This document shows, piece after piece, positions 1 to 5,249 of a stretch of 6,964 bases of DNA. Made by a program: the position numbers and the translations under genes. The DNA is from Gemmatimonadota bacterium (lineage in GTDB: Bacteria; Gemmatimonadota; Gemmatimonadetes; Gemmatimonadales; GWC2-71-9). The stretch's first letter is position 1; each line of letters begins with the position of its first letter. The notes under the pieces are model-generated. The model was not told the DNA's origin, did no database searches, and saw only the letters and a program-made list of their open reading frames with translations. Where the stretch lies: assembly GCA_025360265.1 (NCBI GenBank), contig JANYCP010000193.1:1-6964 (forward strand). Direction: 5' to 3'.

Positions 1-1536
1 GCCGCCCAGAAGGCGATCACGGAAATGCGGCGCGATGTGCAGGAGCATCTGATCCGGCTGCCGGTCCGGATGTTCGATGCAACGCAGACCGGTCAACTGG
101 TGTCGCGGGTGATGAGCGATGCGGAAGGGATCCGCAACCTGGTCGGCACCGGTCTGGCCCAGCTTGTCGGCGGTGCGTTGACTGCCGCCGTGGCGATCGT
201 CTGGCTCTTCCTGATCAACTGGCGGATGACCGCGGTCACGATGGTGCTCCTCGGCGGATTTGCCGGCGGCATGGCCTACGCGTTCTCGCGGCTGCGGCCA
301 ATCTTCCGGGTTCGCGGACAACTCAACGCGGAAGTCACTGGGCGGCTGGTCGAAAGCATTTCGGGCATTCGCGTGGTCAAGGCGTACGCCGCCGAACGGC
401 GCGAGCAGCTGGCGTTCACCAAGGGAGCGAACAAGCTCTTCCGCAACGTCGCTGCGACCATGACCGGAATTTCGAGCACGATGGCGCTTTCGACGGTGAT
501 CGTCGGGTTGATCGGTGTCGTGATGATTGTGATGGGTGGCAACGACATTCTCGCCGATCGCATGACCGTCGGCCAGCTCTTTCAGTACGTCGCATTGATC
601 GCGGTCGTTGCCGCGCCGTTGATGCAGATCGCCTCGATCGGCACGCAGATTACTGAAGCGTTTGCCGGGCTCGACCGGATTCGCGAGCTCAAGTCATGGG
701 CGCGCGAAGATTCGGATGATGCCAATCGTGCACCGGCCGGCGACATCGTTGGCAACGTGCGATTCGACGATGTCACCTTCAGTTATGATCCGGGTACGCC
801 GGTGCTGCACAACATTTCGTTCGACGCACCGGCCGGTTCAACCACCGCCCTTGTCGGCACGAGTGGCTCAGGAAAGAGCACGCTGGTGTCGCTCGTCATG
901 GCGTTCAACCATCCGGACACTGGACGGGTCTTGATCGATGGCCGCGATCTGGCCGGGCTTCGGCTCCGTGACTATCGCAGGCGCCTCGGCATTGTGCTCC
1001 AGGACAACTTTCTCTTCGACGGCACGGTCCTCGAAAACATCCGTTTCGCCCAACCGGACGCCAGCGACGCCGAGGTGCTGGCGGCGGCCAAGGTGGCGCA
1101 CTGCGATGAATTCGCCCTGCGCTTCGAACTGGGCTACAAAACGATTGTCGGCGAGCGGGGCGTCAAGCTCAGTGGCGGCCAGCGCCAGCGGGTGGCAATT
1201 GCCCGGGCGATCCTCGCCGATCCGGCGATCCTGATTCTCGATGAGGCGACGTCGTCGCTGGATTCCGAGAGTGAATCGCTGATCCAGGAGGGGCTCGCGA
1301 CGCTGCGGAGCGGCCGGACGACATTTGTGATCGCACACCGGCTTTCGACGATTACGTCAGCCGATCAGATCATTGTGATGGAAGGTGGCGCGATTGCAGA
1401 GCAGGGGAGCCACGAGGAGCTGCTGGCGCTGGGCGGGAGGTATCGAGCGCTGTATGAACGTCAGTACCGTCAGGCGCTGGATCGGTATGTCAATCCAGGG
1501 GAAGAACTGAAAGGAGCGGCGAGCCTGCGTCCATGA
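1..1536 (+). CDS. ABC exporter half-transporter (fused membrane and ATPase domains), 5' end cut off by window
   Basis: This is an ATP-driven exporter subunit of the MsbA/multidrug type (ABC transmembrane domain followed by nucleotide-binding domain), expected to work as a dimer in the inner membrane. The frame is open to base 1 and eight codons precede the first ATG at 25, so that ATG is internal. Roughly the first 80-100 residues, with the first two membrane helices, should lie upstream. Numbering from that ATG, likely helices are near 47-66, 68-88, 151-172 and 185-206. The ATPase domain has Walker A GTSGSGKST (278-286), Q-loop Gln326, signature LSGGQ (382-386), Walker B ILILD plus catalytic Glu407, D-loop SSLD and switch His438. 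All ATPase motifs are intact, so the protein should be active. The tail runs about 20 residues past the usual end. The substrate cannot be read from sequence; lipid, drug or peptide are all possible. It ends in a hairpin, nine bases before a convergent small ORF. Confidence 0.95.
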   Translation, partial: AAQKAITEMRRDVQEHLIRLPVRMFDATQTGQLVSRVMSDAEGIRNLVGTGLAQLVGGALTAAVAIVWLFLINWRMTAVTMVLLGGFAGGMAYAFSRLRPIFRVRGQLNAEVTGRLVESISGIRVVKAYAAERREQLAFTKGANKLFRNVAATMTGISSTMALSTVIVGLIGVVMIVMGGNDILADRMTVGQLFQYVALIAVVAAPLMQIASIGTQITEAFAGLDRIRELKSWAREDSDDANRAPAGDIVGNVRFDDVTFSYDPGTPVLHNISFDAPAGSTTALVGTSGSGKSTLVSLVMAFNHPDTGRVLIDGRDLAGLRLRDYRRRLGIVLQDNFLFDGTVLENIRFAQPDASDAEVLAAAKVAHCDEFALRFELGYKTIVGERGVKLSGGQRQRVAIARAILADPAILILDEATSSLDSESESLIQEGLATLRSGRTTFVIAHRLSTITSADQIIVMEGGAIAEQGSHEELLALGGRYRALYERQYRQALDRYVNPGEELKGAASLRP

Positions 1537-1544
1537 CGCAGGCT
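1522..1544. terminator. Perfect 10-bp hairpin across the ABC exporter stop codon, probable terminator
   Basis: Bases 1522-1531 (AGCCTGCGTC) are exactly complementary to 1535-1544 (GACGCAGGCT), leaving a three-base loop CAT at 1532-1534. A further G-T wobble can close the base at 1521/1545. The exporter stop TGA (1534-1536) sits at the loop/arm junction. Only a short T run (1544-1546) follows on the + strand, so it is a weak classical terminator. It lies between two convergent reading frames and could serve both strands. Confidence 0.6.
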
Positions 1545-1545
1545 T

Positions 1546-1731
1546 TCAGCAACCGCCGACTTCGCGAAGGAGTTGGGCCACGGCTTGGCGGCGGCGAAGC
1601 TTCTCATCGAGTCCGCCCTGCGCTGTCAATTCCTCAAGCTCTTCGCTTGATGTGGTGAGCTCTTCGTCGTCACGACCTTCTTCTGAACGACGAAGCCGAT
1701 CTTCCTCTTCGAACATTGAATCGCCGAACAT
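1546..1731 (-). CDS. Small acidic, helix-prone 61-residue protein of unknown function
   Basis: I do not recognise this protein. The main support for a real gene is the start: on the minus strand GGAGG (1742-1738) lies six bases before the ATG at 1731-1729. A second in-frame Met at residue 6 is possible. The product is very rich in Glu, Asp and Arg, with a Glu-rich stretch over about residues 8-34 and a basic, amphipathic-looking helix (EKLRRRQAVAQLLREV) near the end. It terminates in Gly-Gly-Cys. There is no membrane segment or signal peptide. Wobble positions are less GC-rich than in the neighbours, which weakens the coding case or suggests a recent or small-protein gene. It converges on the ABC exporter and is divergent from the sulfurtransferase region. 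A small regulatory or adaptor protein is one possibility; a chance frame is the alternative. Confidence 0.5.
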   Translation of the reverse strand: MFGDSMFEEEDRLRRSEEGRDDEELTTSSEELEELTAQGGLDEKLRRRQAVAQLLREVGGC

Positions 1732-1737
1732 TGGGGG

Positions 1738-1742
1738 CCTCC
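1738..1742 (-). promoter_or_regulatory. Shine-Dalgarno site of the 61-residue small ORF
   Basis: GGAGG on the minus strand, with a six-base spacer to the ATG at 1731. It fixes this start over the in-frame Met five codons later, which has no comparable site. Confidence 0.55.
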
Positions 1743-1904
1743 GTTCACTCCCCGCGTCGTTCCGCTACGCGTCCCGCTGACACGCATCATCGACACGGCC
1801 GCACTCGTCGACCAACATCTGGGCCGACAATCCGATTACTTCATGTATCGTGCCACGTATTCAACGACGAACCATACCCGGTGATCTGCACATCGGAGTC
1901 ACGT

Positions 1905-1910
1905 GGAGGT
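1905..1910 (+). promoter_or_regulatory. Shine-Dalgarno-like GGAGGT upstream of a 48-codon ORF
   Basis: GGAGGT is followed by six bases and then ATG at 1917. This is the best ribosome-binding site in the region. It does not serve the sulfurtransferase frame directly, because the ATG opens a different frame that stops at 2063. Confidence 0.4.
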
Positions 1911-1916
1911 CACGGA

Positions 1917-2063
1917 ATGACAACAACTTGGCGCCGCTGGACGCCCCGGTGCCTGGCGGCTGCCGCCGCACACAAATGCGACACCCGGACCCGACTTTGT
2001 CCCTTCACGGGGGCGCAGGTGCCTTGTCGCAGGGACACTTCTGCCCGACCTTTGTCCCGGTGA
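1917..2063 (+). CDS. Possible 48-residue leader-type peptide coupled to the sulfurtransferase
   Basis: The frame starts at an ATG with a well-placed GGAGGT and encodes 48 residues rich in Arg, Ala and Thr, with four Cys (residues 12, 21, 28 and 37). Its TGA (2061-2063) overlaps the proposed sulfurtransferase GTG (2060-2062) as GTGA, the arrangement typical of translational coupling. This would explain why the GTG has no SD site of its own. The peptide resembles no family I know and its composition is not clearly protein-like. It could be a real upstream ORF, a leader peptide, or chance. The Cys content next to a sulfur-metabolism gene is suggestive but proves nothing. Confidence 0.3.
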   Translation: MTTTWRRWTPRCLAAAAAHKCDTRTRLCPFTGAQVPCRRDTSARPLSR

Positions 2064-2920
2064 ACGACGCCGCTGCGCTGGTATCGCCTGGGTGGGTTGC
2101 CTCACACCTGCAGGACACCGATCTCGTCCTCCTCGACGCATCCTGGCACCTCCCATCGCAGGGACGTGACGCCGACGCGGAGTATCAGCGAGCGCACATT
2201 CCCGGTGCGCTGCGATTCGATCTCGATGCCGCGAGCGAACCCGGTACCGACCTGCCGCACATGTTGCCGACGGCCGAACGCTTCGCTGGCATCATGGAAC
2301 ATCTGGGGATCCGATCCGCGGACCATGTTGTCTGTTACGACGGCAGCGGCGTCAACCTCAGCGCGGCGCGGGCGTGGTGGATGTTTCGGGTGTTTGGCCA
2401 CGCGCGGGTGTCGGTGCTCGATGGTGGATTTCCGGCATGGTCCTCGGCCACACGACCGGTCCAACGCGGCACGACCCGTCGCCTGCCGACCGGCTACCAG
2501 ACACCGCGCGTCGATACGTCACTGGTTCGTGACCGGTCGGCCGTCGACCGCATCGTGGGTGGAACCGAGGTCGGGCAGATTGCCGATTGCCGACCAGCGC
2601 CGCGCTTCAACGCCGAGGTCGACGAACCGCGGCCAGGGTTGAGGCGGGGTCACATTCCGGGAAGCAACAATCTGCCTTATGCCGATCTGACCGACCCCGA
2701 GACTGGACGGCTGCGGGCGCCAGCCGCACTCCGGGCACTTATTGCCGCGCGCGGCCTCGATGTTGACCAACCGATCGTGGCGCTGTGCGGCTCGGGCACC
2801 AGCGCGTGCGCGCTCGCCCTCGCGGTGGAAGTGATTCGCGAGTCGGGTGGCCGGCCGGTTGGTCCGCCGGTGGCGATCTATGATGGCAGCTGGGCGGAGT
2901 GGGGAAAAACCTATCTCTGA
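2060..2920 (+). CDS. Thiosulfate/3-mercaptopyruvate sulfurtransferase (tandem rhodanese domains)
   Basis: A two-domain rhodanese of the SseA/MST type, which moves a sulfane sulfur from thiosulfate or 3-mercaptopyruvate to an acceptor through a cysteine persulfide; no signal peptide is visible, so it is probably cytoplasmic. From the GTG start it has 286 residues, the usual length. The N-terminal, structurally conserved but inactive domain shows HIPGALRFDLD (46-56), VCYDGSGVNLSAARAWWMFR (91-110) and VSVLDGGFPAW (117-127). The C-terminal domain shows ADCRPAPRF (175-183), GHIPGSNNLPY (197-207) and the active loop CGSGTSA, with catalytic Cys243. That loop is closer to the mercaptopyruvate type (CGSGVTA) than to the thiosulfate type (CRKGVTA), so I lean to MST. 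The start is uncertain: the frame is open back to an ATG at 1850 and an in-frame TTG lies at 2024, but residues before 2060 do not look like the family. The 3' end overlaps the convergent gene by 10 bp. Confidence 0.9.
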   Translation: MNDAAALVSPGWVASHLQDTDLVLLDASWHLPSQGRDADAEYQRAHIPGALRFDLDAASEPGTDLPHMLPTAERFAGIMEHLGIRSADHVVCYDGSGVNLSAARAWWMFRVFGHARVSVLDGGFPAWSSATRPVQRGTTRRLPTGYQTPRVDTSLVRDRSAVDRIVGGTEVGQIADCRPAPRFNAEVDEPRPGLRRGHIPGSNNLPYADLTDPETGRLRAPAALRALIAARGLDVDQPIVALCGSGTSACALALAVEVIRESGGRPVGPPVAIYDGSWAEWGKTYL

Positions 2921-4545
2921 ATCTTCACCCCACACCGTCTCGCGGCGTTGATCGTCGCCGGCCAATTCGGCGCCATCCGTACCACCGCCAACACATCGCC
3001 TCTCGCATCGACGCAGCTCTCGCGCTGAGCGAGGGCAATCCGAATCGGGTAGCTGCCGGGATCGATGCGTGCAGCCCAAATCATTCTAGGTGTAGATCGG
3101 CCGCTGCCAGCCACGAGGTAGGCACTCGTCTGCAGGATGCTGCGCAGTGTCACGATACCGAGCACGAGCGGCAGCAGTTGCGCGATGCGCGGCATGCTCG
3201 CCGAGGGCGCGAAGTCGCTGGCACCTCGTCCGTCGCTCATCTGAAGGAGCGCGCCGACTGCGATGGCGACGAGCAATATTGGGGCGGGAAGCAGCAACAC
3301 AGCATCGAGGTTCCCTTCGATGAACGTCACGCTGAGCACGGCCAGCAACGCCCCGCCAGCGAGCACTCGATTACTCGTGGTGCCCGTCGCCTGCCACCCA
3401 CGCCAGGCCAGCGAGAGGCCAAGTAAGAGTGCCATGAGTGTCGCACCAATGCCGATTTCACTCAGCAGAGCGGCCCAATCGCTGCTTGGCCATGGGTTGA
3501 TCGGAACCACATCGCCGAACACCCAGGTCGGATCGCCCGGCGGTGCAACGTCGGCGTAGCGCACCGGCCAATTGCCGGGACCAACGCCGAGGAGCGGGTG
3601 ACGTAGTGCCAGCCGCATTGTGTTGCTGTACTGCAGAATCCGACCGCGGCCGGAGCCGTCATCGTGCTTCGTGAGTCCGGCGAGCGTGTCGCTGTACGGT
3701 GACGTCGATCGCCACGACAACTCATTGGGAATCATGATCGCCCCGATCACGCCCAGCAGGATCGTGATCGCCAGGATCGTCGCGCGTAGACCCAGGGTCG
3801 GAAGCACCTGTCGACGCCACCCGCGCAAGTACACGATCGCAAGCACGCTCATGCCGACACCGGTTGCGAGCCAGGCGGCGCGCGAGCGGGAGATGACGAT
3901 GGCGGCGACCAGTATGGCGCAGCCGAGCGAGGTGGCGATTGCCGTGACGTTTCGTCGAACGCTCAACGCTGCCAGGACGAGAATCGGCAGCGTGATCGCG
4001 GCGAAGTGCGCCAGAAAATTCCGGTTACCGAACGTGCCGCCGGGCAGGCGCGTGAGTGCGAAGAACGGACTCTCGATACCGTACGCTTGCGCCAGTCCGG
4101 TCGCGGTGCCCGCGATACCGGCAGAAGCACACCAGGCCAGAAGGATTGGTGCCATGCCGCGCTGGGCGAGATCGTGCGCCGTGAGAAAGGCCGCGGCACC
4201 GGTGAAGATGAGTGACCCGGCACGCAACGCGAGCCATCCATTGGTCGCGAAGATTCCGCTCACCAGCGTGAGGAGCAGCAACACCACGAGCGACCAAACC
4301 ACATCCGGGCGCAGGCCTCGCAACGAATGTGGTCGGGCAAGCAACACCGCGATCCAGGTCGCAAGGTGCACAAGCGTTTCTTTGGGAAGTTGATGGCGAT
4401 CTAGATCGCTCGGCGCAACGGGAAGGGCAGCGATGACTGCGAGCAGGAGCCCGGCGCCGAGCGTATGCGCGGCGGCGCGAGCGGGCCAGCGATCCACTGC
4501 GGCGAAGTCGAGCGCGGGAATGGTTGACGCGATGGGCGTGGTCAC
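2911..4545 (-). CDS. O-antigen ligase/polymerase-like polytopic membrane protein
   Basis: A 544-residue protein with the layout of the O-antigen ligase (Wzy/WaaL, PF04932-type) family, which joins or polymerises lipid-linked glycans on the periplasmic side of the inner membrane. About a dozen hydrophobic segments are visible, for example near 27-45, 82-100, 131-152, 183-196, 203-218, 224-240, 255-272, 363-380, 395-409, 415-433 and 453-470. Family marks are GNRNFLAH (173-180), SRSRAAWL (219-226) and the large periplasmic loop with GRGRILQY (about 299-306) and HPLLGVGPGNWPVRY (316-330), followed by SSDWAALLSEIG (354-365). Many relatives have His where SS stands in that last motif. The last 60 residues are soluble and resemble the end of a TPR (AARIDPGSYPIRIALAQ). 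The start is GTG with no clear SD site. The gene is divergent from the 4587 gene with 41 bp between. No other glycan gene is in view, so ligase, polymerase and protein O-glycosylation roles cannot be separated. Confidence 0.82.
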   Translation of the reverse strand: MTTPIASTIPALDFAAVDRWPARAAAHTLGAGLLLAVIAALPVAPSDLDRHQLPKETLVHLATWIAVLLARPHSLRGLRPDVVWSLVVLLLLTLVSGIFATNGWLALRAGSLIFTGAAAFLTAHDLAQRGMAPILLAWCASAGIAGTATGLAQAYGIESPFFALTRLPGGTFGNRNFLAHFAAITLPILVLAALSVRRNVTAIATSLGCAILVAAIVISRSRAAWLATGVGMSVLAIVYLRGWRRQVLPTLGLRATILAITILLGVIGAIMIPNELSWRSTSPYSDTLAGLTKHDDGSGRGRILQYSNTMRLALRHPLLGVGPGNWPVRYADVAPPGDPTWVFGDVVPINPWPSSDWAALLSEIGIGATLMALLLGLSLAWRGWQATGTTSNRVLAGGALLAVLSVTFIEGNLDAVLLLPAPILLVAIAVGALLQMSDGRGASDFAPSASMPRIAQLLPLVLGIVTLRSILQTSAYLVAGSGRSTPRMIWAARIDPGSYPIRIALAQRESCVDARGDVLAVVRMAPNWPATINAARRCGVKIQR

Positions 4546-4572
4546 GAAGGACCAAAGATACCGACTAGGTTC

Positions 4573-4582
4573 AAGGTGGAGG
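4573..4582 (+). promoter_or_regulatory. Shine-Dalgarno region of the 196-residue gene
   Basis: AAGGTGGAGG precedes the ATG at 4587 by four bases (GGAGG core at 4578-4582). It offers two overlapping purine cores, AAGG and GGAGG, and supports the chosen start. It lies in the 41-bp gap shared with the divergent ligase-like gene, which must also hold or abut that gene's promoter. Confidence 0.6.
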
Positions 4583-4586
4583 GTTC

Positions 4587-5177
4587 ATGTCGGAAGACTT
4601 CGCACCGCTGGAAGAGAACGAAGGCCCTGATCGGCCCGCCGCGGTGCTTGCCGCGACGGACCGGCCGGTCGCCATCGAGGTGCGCGAGATTGCCGACGAG
4701 CGCGTCCCCGAAGGAATGTCTTGCCTCGGGACCTTCCTGGACGACACGCTGGTGGCTCGCTGCGTAGTCCCGCCGGGCGCGATCGCCTACTTCCAGAAGC
4801 ACGGCGTCTTCACCCAGCCGCGACAACTGGTACTCGCTGCACGCGAAGAAGAGCCAGGGCTGCAGTGCGAGCTCTACGCCGTCGTACCGCTGCCACCCGA
4901 ACCAATGCACGACGAGGATGAGGAGGACGCCGAGCCGTGGGCCGCGTCCGTCGCATCGTCGTCGTATGAACGGGCGGTTGCCGAGAACGCGCTCGACGAA
5001 GAGACCGGTGAGCGGCCGATGGCGGCAGTGCTGCTCGGCTCAATCGTCCGGTTCCGGAAGGACCGCAAGCACCCGGACTCCCTGCCGCTCGAGACGATGG
5101 ACGTGCTGGCGAAGATCGTGTCGGGACGGGTCGTGGAAACGGTGGACAAGGTGCTGGAAGACTTGTTGGGGGGATAG
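4587..5177 (+). CDS. Acidic soluble protein of unknown function, 196 residues
   Basis: I do not recognise a family. The start is well supported by an SD-like AAGGTGGAGG. The protein is acidic at the N-terminus (residues 2-15) and has a strongly acidic linker (DEDEEDAE, 109-116). This separates a mixed region with regular hydrophobic strands (about 28-101, with Cys at 46, 60 and 94) from a C-terminal region of about 55 residues. That part is hydrophobic-patterned and helix-prone (PMAAVLLGSIVRF at 144-156, then ETMDVLAKIVSGRVVETVDKVLEDLLGG to the end). No membrane helix, signal peptide or nucleotide-binding motif is visible. Codon use matches the neighbours, with GC-rich wobble positions, so it looks native and truly coding. 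It reads toward icd 72 bases downstream and might share transcripts with it, but a hairpin lies between. The TAG stop is inside the first unit of that hairpin's repeat. Confidence 0.8.
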   Translation: MSEDFAPLEENEGPDRPAAVLAATDRPVAIEVREIADERVPEGMSCLGTFLDDTLVARCVVPPGAIAYFQKHGVFTQPRQLVLAAREEEPGLQCELYAVVPLPPEPMHDEDEEDAEPWAASVASSSYERAVAENALDEETGERPMAAVLLGSIVRFRKDRKHPDSLPLETMDVLAKIVSGRVVETVDKVLEDLLGG

Positions 5178-5240
5178 GAGATAGGAGATAGGCGATAGGA
5201 CCAGGCGTGCGTTCTCCTATCTCCCATCTCCTAATCTATC
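5173..5240. repeat. Inverted pair of heptanucleotide tandem arrays (GATAGGA units) between the 196-residue gene and icd
   Basis: The left arm is four 7-base units: GATAGGA (5173), GATAGGA (5180), GATAGGC (5187) and GATAGGA (5194). The right arm is the complement: TCCTATC (5215), TCCCATC (5222), TCCTAATC with one extra A (5229), then a partial TATC (5237-5240). In the best register 5175-5192 pairs with 5216-5233 at 17 of 18 positions, loop 5193-5215. Other registers are possible because the units are periodic. The TAG stop of the upstream gene (5175-5177) forms the base of the stem. It probably terminates or attenuates transcription into icd, though the right flank is C/T-mixed rather than a clean T run. 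Confidence 0.85.
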
Positions 5241-5249
5241 TTCTTCCCC

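Larger units (their letters stand above)
1732..2059. other. Gene-poor stretch between the divergent small ORF and the sulfurtransferase
   Basis: About 330 bases with no convincing long gene. It should hold the promoters for the minus-strand small ORF and for the sulfurtransferase, but I find no clear -35/-10 pair on either strand. What can be seen is an SD-preceded 48-codon frame (1917-2063) and repeated short elements: CCCGAC followed by TTTGTCCC at 1990-2003, and again with one extra C at 2044-2058. GGGACA at 2032-2037 lies between them. Confidence 0.5.

Noticed and set aside
868..1338. Minus-strand open frame of 156 codons under the ABC ATPase domain
   Set aside because: It is antisense to intact ATPase motifs, has no SD or family resemblance, and is a typical GC-rich shadow frame.
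1850..2059. Extending the sulfurtransferase to the in-frame ATG at 1850 (356 residues)
   Set aside because: The extra 70 residues do not resemble a rhodanese, a signal peptide or any domain, and 1850 lacks an SD site. The 286-residue form has the family's normal length and N-terminus.
2519..3079. Minus-strand open frame of 186 codons across the sulfurtransferase end
   Set aside because: It overlaps the conserved catalytic rhodanese domain and the ligase C-terminus in another frame; the composition is not protein-like.
3620..4393. Long + strand open frame (257 codons) inside the ligase-like gene
   Set aside because: It lies wholly antisense to a well-supported membrane protein, is Arg/Pro/Ser-rich with no domain, and is explained by high-GC codon bias.
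4546..4586. Divergent promoter pair in the 41-bp gap
   Set aside because: No convincing -35/-10 pair could be placed on either strand; only the SD of the + strand gene is clear.
5173..5240. CRISPR-like array
   Set aside because: Units are only 7 bases, directly abutting and without unique spacers. This is a tandem repeat in inverted arrangement.
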